From Hygrophila difformis (Eukaryota; Streptophyta; Magnoliopsida; Lamiales; Acanthaceae): 64,000 nucleotides of DNA. The position numbers were made by a program, and so were the translations under genes. This document shows positions 58,501 through 64,000 of the stretch, piece by piece. The notes under the pieces were generated by a model that was not told the DNA's origin, made no database searches, and saw only the letters and a program-made list of their open reading frames with translations. How positions within the stretch are numbered: position 1 is the first letter of the stretch; each line of letters starts with the position of its first letter. Where the stretch lies: NCBI GenBank assembly GCA_030278955.1, contig JAOANR010000010.1, positions 15,731,086 through 15,795,085 of the forward strand. The letters run 5' to 3'.

Positions 58501-59350
58501 TTGTTGGTGAATGTTTGGAAATCAATTTTCCTTTGGAGCAAGCAACACATATATAATCATTATGTTGCAGGAATTTTTGTCCCTTTAATGAATGGCCATG
58601 ACTATTTGTAATAATTCGCCTCATCATTGTAGAGCCAGGATGGCCTAGGCGATCATGCCATATCATATATTCATCAGTAAGCCTATGGCTTCCAATAGAC
58701 CTCTGGCCTATTTTGGGATGATATTCATTAGTGGGCCTGTGGCCATCAATAAACCTTTGGTTTATTTGGGGAATATTAGACCTGTGGTCTAAGTGATAAT
58801 TTTCAATTGTATTTATCTTTGAAAAATACAATCCAGAAGACAGAGCTGGTAATTTTTCCAATATATATTTCTTACCATAAGTGATATTTGTAATTAATAA
58901 ATATTCGACATTCTCTAAAGTCGATGTCTCGAGATGATATCCATTTTCTCGGATATCTTTAAAACTTAATAAATTTCTTCAAGACTTGGGAGATAGGAGT
59001 GCATTTTTCACAATTAGTTTTGTTCCCTCTGGGAAAATAAGATTGGCTGTGCCAATTCCTTGTATAATATTTGCACTACCACATATTGTATTTATTCTTG
59101 TATCTCCCATTTTTAAATTGGAAAAATACTTTATGTCTTTTAGTATCGTGTGCGTTGAAGCACTATCAATAAGACATATATTATCACTTTTATAATTCCC
59201 CATTTTGCTGTAATTAAAATAAGATATAATTAATATTAAGACAAGTTTTAACATAAGTGGAATATTACAATACAGAGGCAATAATATAGCACACATACAA
59301 AAGTCAAGACAGATACAAAAGTTCAAAGCGTAATGAAAACAATAAGACAA
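55597..59350 (-). pseudogene. Copia pol, inactivated
   Basis: Order on the minus strand: protease with LIDSASTHTIL (about 59165); pre-integrase HDRLGHPGSTMMRR; integrase; reverse transcriptase with YSIKLQKSLYGLKQSGRMWY and VYVDDLNLIG (about 56590); RNase H with DAGYLSDPHKAKSQTGY and KHISPKFFYTHDLQ. Defects: TGA at 57062-57064, TGA at 56849-56851, a frame shift near 55843-55848, and a Lys codon at 58157-58159 in QNGLAKSLIKR where the catalytic Glu of the DDE triad is expected. A further break separates protease from the integrase frame (58862-58978). So no active integrase or continuous pol can be made. Confidence 0.88.
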
Positions 59351-59358
59351 TATTACAA

Positions 59359-60357
59359 TTAAACCAAATCATTATATAAATCATCAACTTGAAATTCTGG
59401 GATATTTGGCATATTCTCCTCAGAATTCATTATGTCAATATGGTTTGTTTCAACCACCCTTTTTCCTTTATCCCTCTGGGAATCTTGATAAAGTTTCACC
59501 CAATGATCTCTGGTACGACAATTTTTGTACCAGTGCCCTTTTAGGCCGCATCTATCGCATTTTGCTTCTTCATAATTCTGTTTTTGGACATCACCTCTGG
59601 TGTTGCCATGATTCTGATTACGTGTGTCTGTCGTGGGCCTAATGTAAACATTGTTGCGGAAATGATTTTTCCCACGGCCTCGGTTGTACCCACGACCACG
59701 ACTACGGCCACGACCACGGCTAGAAGATTCAGTCACATGTGCCTCTGGCAATGGACTACTGCCAATTGGTCTCATTTCATGATTTTTTAATAATAAATCA
59801 TTATTCTTTTCAGCCAATAACAAAAACGTAATCAGATCAGAATATTCAGTGAAACCCTGTGCTCGGTATTGTTGCTGTAACACCGTATTGGAGGGGTGGA
59901 ATGTAGAGAATGTCTTCTCTAGCATTTGTTTATCAGTAATTGTCTCACCACATAGTCTTAATTGTGATACGATATTAAACAGAGCAGAATTGTAATCATT
60001 TACTGATTTAAAATCCTGGAATCGTAAGTGTGACCAGTCATACTGGGCTCGAGGGAGATTTATTGATCTTAAATGATCATATCTTTTTTCTAAATTCTCC
60101 CAGAGTTCATTTGGGTCTTTGACCGTTAAATATTGTGTTTTCAATCCCTCATCAAGATGATGGCGGATGAAAATCATAGCCTTCGCACGGTCTTGGCTTG
60201 AAGCCTGATTATCCTTTTCAATTATTTTTTCAATACCCATTGATTCCAAATGGATTTCAACATCCATTTTCCAAGATAGATAATTATCTCCAGATACCAT
60301 CAATGGTCTGAAATCCTGCTTTGTCAAGTTAGCCATAATAAAATTATTGAAATACAA
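59359..60357 (-). CDS. Copia gag, open frame, 332 aa
   Basis: Starts MYFNNFIMANLTKQDFRPLM; the second Met (60336) may be the real start. It has the UBN2-type gag text DNYLSWKMDVEIHLESMG, ELWENLEKRYDHL and QLRLCGETITDKQMLEKTFS. Then an Arg/Gly-rich stretch (GRGRSRGRGYNRGRG) and a zinc knuckle CDRCGLKGHWYKNC precede the end at LYNDLV. The protease lies in a separate downstream frame after a stop, so gag and pol are not one ORF in this copy. The protein should still be able to form particles. Confidence 0.85.
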   Translation of the reverse strand: MYFNNFIMANLTKQDFRPLMVSGDNYLSWKMDVEIHLESMGIEKIIEKDNQASSQDRAKAMIFIRHHLDEGLKTQYLTVKDPNELWENLEKRYDHLRSINLPRAQYDWSHLRFQDFKSVNDYNSALFNIVSQLRLCGETITDKQMLEKTFSTFHPSNTVLQQQYRAQGFTEYSDLITFLLLAEKNNDLLLKNHEMRPIGSSPLPEAHVTESSSRGRGRSRGRGYNRGRGKNHFRNNVYIRPTTDTRNQNHGNTRGDVQKQNYEEAKCDRCGLKGHWYKNCRTRDHWVKLYQDSQRDKGKRVVETNHIDIMNSEENMPNIPEFQVDDLYNDLV

Positions 60358-60420
60358 ATATTAAATATTACCTCAAAGGAAATTTCGGCAGAGCTCCGTC
60401 AGTGGCTCGTGCTGATAACG

Positions 60421-60729
60421 TGTTATAATATAAAATATAATTGTAGTATTAATATATATATGTGTGTGTGTGTAGTGGTGATGGAGATGAATTTATGGAT
60501 GCAGAGACAGACCAAGGAGTGGAATGATTTTTTTTTTTTAACTATTTGAACAAAGAGGGAGAAGAAAGGTGAGTCAGATTGGTACTCCAACTCATCAATA
60601 ATGTGTAGTATTTATAGGCAGAAATTTGAAACCTACCGACACCGACACTAAGACATCAATTATGCACTACAGTAGTGAGTAGCTATGCATTTATGCACTA
60701 CAGTAGTGAGTAGCTATGCATTTATAACA
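60421..60729 (-). repeat. 5' LTR of the minus-strand Copia (MITE-free)
   Basis: 309 bp, TGTTATAA to TTATAACA. It includes two copies of ATGCACTACAGTAGTGAGTA in tandem, also present in the partner LTR. It preserves the empty site for the MITE in the other LTR. Confidence 0.93.
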
Positions 60730-60734
60730 GAGAG

Positions 60735-63498
60735 AGAGTATTATGTTTGTTTTTTTTTTTATTACAATTTAGTGACGATGGAAATTTTTCATCAAAAATT
60801 CTGTTGTGCGCATTTTGCAATTAATGAATGTCTTATAGAAACCAAATCTGTCGCAATAATCAAATTAGTGTATTGTGTCCATACACATTTTCCGATATAT
60901 AGGTGTCAATGTTAAAAAAAAAGTATATTTTGTGATGAAATTTTAATAATTTATGATTAAAAAATTCCGTGCAAAATTCAACTTTTTTTTTAGCCTACTT
61001 AGATTGATTAAAAAAAGCAGAGAGAGAGACACAATGAAACATATATATCTAGTATATATAAGTGTGAGTCAAGATAATGTCCTTATGAATAGTATTCTAC
61101 AATGTGTAATTCCTCTCTTGCCCTTGCCTTATTTTGTCTGTTCTGCCGTCCTATAAACCAATCAATATGTTTGCCTTATTTTGTTTTGTTCTGCCGTCCT
61201 ATAAACTAATACTTCACCGTTTCCTTTTCCTCCTTATGAATGCCAGTAACCTTTCCTTCGTCTTCTCTCTGTCCGGCGCAACCCTGCTCGCTCCCCGCTT
61301 CTTGCGACCCGCGTCCTCTCTCGGACCATCCGACCATTGAGCCTCTTCGAGCAAGCTTGGAAGTAATCAATAAGGCCTCTGTTGTTTCGCCCGCACCGGT
61401 ACCCGAACTCGTCGACCGAAATCGACGCCGCTCCTGGTAAGGAGTTTCTAGCTTTTTTAGCTTTCTTGAATTCTGAATCTCCCTCCCAATTTCGATTTCG
61501 TTGTATTTAATTTCTTTGTAGGTGTGCAGCCTTTTTGTGATTTTTACGTATTTGGTTTGGAATAAGATGTTTATCACTATTTATGGATTTAAGTTGTATT
61601 AATTTTTGTTCGATTTTGGTTCTTGGATCTGCCTACCCTCATTCTATCTTAGTTTTTCCTCCATGCGGTTACCGATGCTGCTTCGAGGTAATTTGGGGCT
61701 TCTTTTCTCTTTGTGTGTCTTGTGGGTTTATTAGGGTTGTTTTTTTTTTTTCCTTCCAATTTATGTTTTTATCTTTTTTGTTTGTGTTAAACTGCATTTT
61801 GCTGGAATGGGGGAAAAGCTTGAGATTCCATGGTTTGAAATCTATGTTCAATAGATTTTACATAAATGTGCAGAAAAAGGCACATTTTGCTCTAGGATTC
61901 TCTGCAAGAAAGTTTTCTGGGATTCTTTTCGTATTTAAAGTTTTAAGCTTTTTTCACCATTATAATTTGACTTGGAGAAGTCTGACTTTTGCAAGAATAA
62001 AAGTGAGTTTTGGCTGTTTTCACGCCTACTTCTAGAAAGAAAGGAATTTTTAGGTGTGTGGTTGCTGGGGACGGTGGGAATTGAACTGATTTTAGGCAGA
62101 ATTAGTACTTTGAATACCAACACTTGTGATTTATTGATGTTTCTTAGAAATGATTTTTATGTAATTTCATCATGTGCTTGTGTTCAACTTTCAATTTTCT
62201 TTCTTCCCGGTTCATCGCACTTCAGAAGCAAGAATTAGGAGGACAGCAAAATTGCAGTTTTTTTGTTTTTTTTTGTTTTTTTTTTTCCTTTTTTTTTCCA
62301 GAAATTAGGATGCATAGAAGATGAATGATGTTAGAAGATGAATGATGCATAGAAAATTTAGGTCATGTAAAATCTATTCTGTTCTGACACATCTATAAAA
62401 ACCTTTCCTCCTTTTACAGATCACGTGATTTCATTTTCCATAAAAATTGTCTATTGCTCTCGTCCCGGTTCCCTCAAGAATCATTCTGGTGTGACTGACA
62501 CCCCACCGCCCACCGTTTTCCACTGCTTTCCCTTCATTCCTTCCTTCCGTGAACAATTGAGCATGTGAAATTCCACTGTCGTTTCCACTCACCTTGTCGC
62601 ATCCCCCAATTACCAGACAGCCCGTGTATCCTTCTGCCCATCTGTCGCATCCCCCAATTTCTACTGCCCTTGCATTCTTCTTTCTCTATCGTGCAGTCTC
62701 TACAAAACATCGCTGTTGTTGCCCGCCGGCTCGCATCTGCTCTCCCTTCTACGCCGCCATATGGAGTTCCAAATTAGTGCCCGGTTTTCGTTCTTGATGA
62801 TTTTATCGTTCCTACGGTACACTTTTACTTTTTCATCAAAATTTATCCCCGCCATATGGGACTATTTTAGGTTCTTTTGAGAAAGCATCAGAATTTATTT
62901 ATCTTGGTTTCTTGATTTGTACTTGAAGAGAGAATTTGCATATGTGCCTGTTAGCATTTTCAGGGTTCTTGGTTCAGATCCGCTGGTTGATTATTTAGGA
63001 TTTTGGTCTTTCTCTGTTGATTGACAGAAGGTATGTCCTTGCACTTGAATTGCCCTTTAGGTGTTTGCTGTTTTGTCTGTGAGAAAATATATACTATTAT
63101 TACTCATTGAGTCATTGATGATGTCTCTTCCTTTCTGAACTGGTTATTTCTGATTCTTGAATTGATTGATTGCTGGATTTTGAAATAAAAAAGGTGCAAT
63201 AACATAATAACATAATAAAATAAAATAAAATTCAAAGGTCTTCCAAGATTATCCATAAAATAGGAAAATTATGATGACATCTTGGAAATTGTGTGATCTT
63301 CTTACTTCATATCTTACAACAAAATGATGATTTACACCCGTCTCTCATAGCTACTAACAGTAGTGGATTAACACTTGCACATAAATTAGTAGGACATCAT
63401 TAATCTTATAACAACCTCCATCCAAGCAAACTCAACCAAGTTACCATTAATCTTCCACACACACTACCAAATCACCATTCCCTTCCCAACACTCTACC
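60735..63498 (+). other. Upstream/5' UTR region of the RPA-like gene (tentative)
   Basis: A GC-richer block (about 61230-61436) ends in an ideal splice donor CTCCTG|GTAAGG, suggesting a non-coding first exon. A second C-rich block (about 62460-62815) contains TGTCGCATCCCCCAATT twice and may be another leader exon or promoter. Neither has a convincing protein frame. Confidence 0.35.
61122..61208 (+). repeat. Imperfect tandem duplication, about 47-bp period
   Basis: TGCCTTATTTTGTCTGTTCT and TGCCTTATTTTGTTTTGTTC each continue into GCCGTCCTATAAACYAAT. Confidence 0.75.
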
Positions 63499-63669
63499 AT
63501 GGCTCTACAACCTTGCAACAAGAATGGAGATGGAACAATAATGCTTGAAAATCTAACTGCAGGTATGAAAGACTGGTTCATAAAAGTCATGCTCATTCAA
63601 ACATCAGGTCAAAGGTCTGCACAAACAAGCAACAAAAAATACAAGAGATATGTGTTTCTAGATGCCAAG
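63499..63669 (+). CDS. First exon of an OB-fold, RPA-like protein (partial)
   Basis: The 57 codons start MALQPCNKNGDG and include LENLTAGMKDWFIKVMLIQT and KKYKRYVFLDAK, followed by a GT donor. The pattern (L..L..G...W...V.....  then YKRYVFLD) matches the opening strands of the OB fold in plant replication protein A 70-kDa-like proteins, which bind single-stranded DNA. The gene continues beyond the window. Many plant genomes contain transposon-linked RPA-like copies, so a normal RPA subunit is only one reading. Confidence 0.5.
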
Positions 63670-64000
63670 GTAACCACTTTCCTTTTCAGTTATATCACAC
63701 GCATTGCACTTAACACTCACTTCCAGGATATTATCATATTCTAGGATATTATCTTATTATCACTATGATATTTTTTTCAACTTTGAAGCATGTGCATGAA
63801 AGCATCTTCATTTGGATGCTGCTTTATTGATATTTCAATGGAACTATTTCAACTGACATCCCGTGTAATGCTCTTAGTGTTTCTATTTTTCTTTGGCCTT
63901 GACAGAGTTTAAACCAACATGCTCTAAATCATTTTGTTACCTGTCTATATGAATGAAAAACTCAGGGAAATAACTGATATTTCTGTAAATGCTTCCTTAG
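63670..64000 (+). other. Intron 1 of the RPA-like gene, continuing
   Basis: AT-rich with no second exon recognised. It contains the short repeat AGGATATTATC twice at about 63725-63752. Confidence 0.4.

Larger units (their letters stand above)
54894..60729 (-). mobile_element. Ty1/copia retrotransposon, minus strand, pol broken
   Basis: The LTRs start TGTTATAA and end TTATAACA, flanked by the 5-bp duplication GAGAG (54889-54893 and 60730-60734). Since the element is on the minus strand, the 5' LTR is the right one (60421-60729). A primer-site region CGTTATCAGCACGAGCC and a polypurine tract AAAGAGGGAG are in place. The left LTR is enlarged by a 260-bp Stowaway MITE. The gag frame is open; pol has two stops, a frameshift and a lost integrase catalytic residue. 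Confidence 0.93.

Overview
This is nuclear DNA of a flowering plant, most likely a core eudicot. Host genes have short GT-AG introns and there are many plant-type transposons: Ty1/copia and Ty3/gypsy LTR elements, hAT, Mutator-like (MULE), Helitron, Stowaway MITEs and tRNA-type SINEs. Nothing prokaryotic or organellar was seen. I cannot place the species from sequence alone.

Host genes are few. A 12-exon LOW PSII ACCUMULATION 3-like gene (12484-16130, +) encodes a chloroplast photosystem II assembly factor. A small membrane protein gene follows the large Copia element (about 46526-47941, +). An AP2+B3 (RAV-like) transcription factor lies at 50503-51546 (-), with a probable 5' UTR intron of about 2 kb. 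The first exon of an OB-fold, RPA-like gene lies at the right edge (63499-63669, +). The left edge holds the 3' end of an unrecognised gene (1-201, +).

The rest is mostly transposons. 1135-7184 is a young gag-only Gypsy element with a 61-bp tandem array and a GC-rich island. 8.2-12.4 kb is a cluster of non-autonomous elements: a short SINE-like retroposon, a hAT MITE, a Helitron that carries two 5' ends, two SINEs, and a dimeric hAT MITE just upstream of the LPA3-like start codon. 17.8-23.6 kb is a decayed Copia element whose pol has an 870-bp chimeric unit in three tandem copies. 22.7-35.7 kb is a MULE-type neighbourhood: a GRF-like zinc-finger ORF, a MULE transposase relic that kept its ends but lost the DDE core, a coiled-coil/membrane ORF, and a broken DUF1985/plant-mobile-domain gene split by a 4.2-kb hAT element with a perfect 8-bp target duplication. 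36223-46369 is an almost pristine Sirevirus-type Copia element (10.1 kb, near-identical 919-bp LTRs, intact 1667-aa gag-pol) with an extra ORF after pol. 54894-60729 is a second Copia element on the minus strand with a dead pol; one of its LTRs carries a Stowaway MITE and the other still shows the empty site.

One Stowaway family recurs about nine times and serves as a local clock for nesting order. I found no convincing new multi-gene system. The most informative signals are the nested and paired insertions, the chimeric tandem triplication, the Helitron with two heads, and the Copia element that moved recently although its pol is dead.
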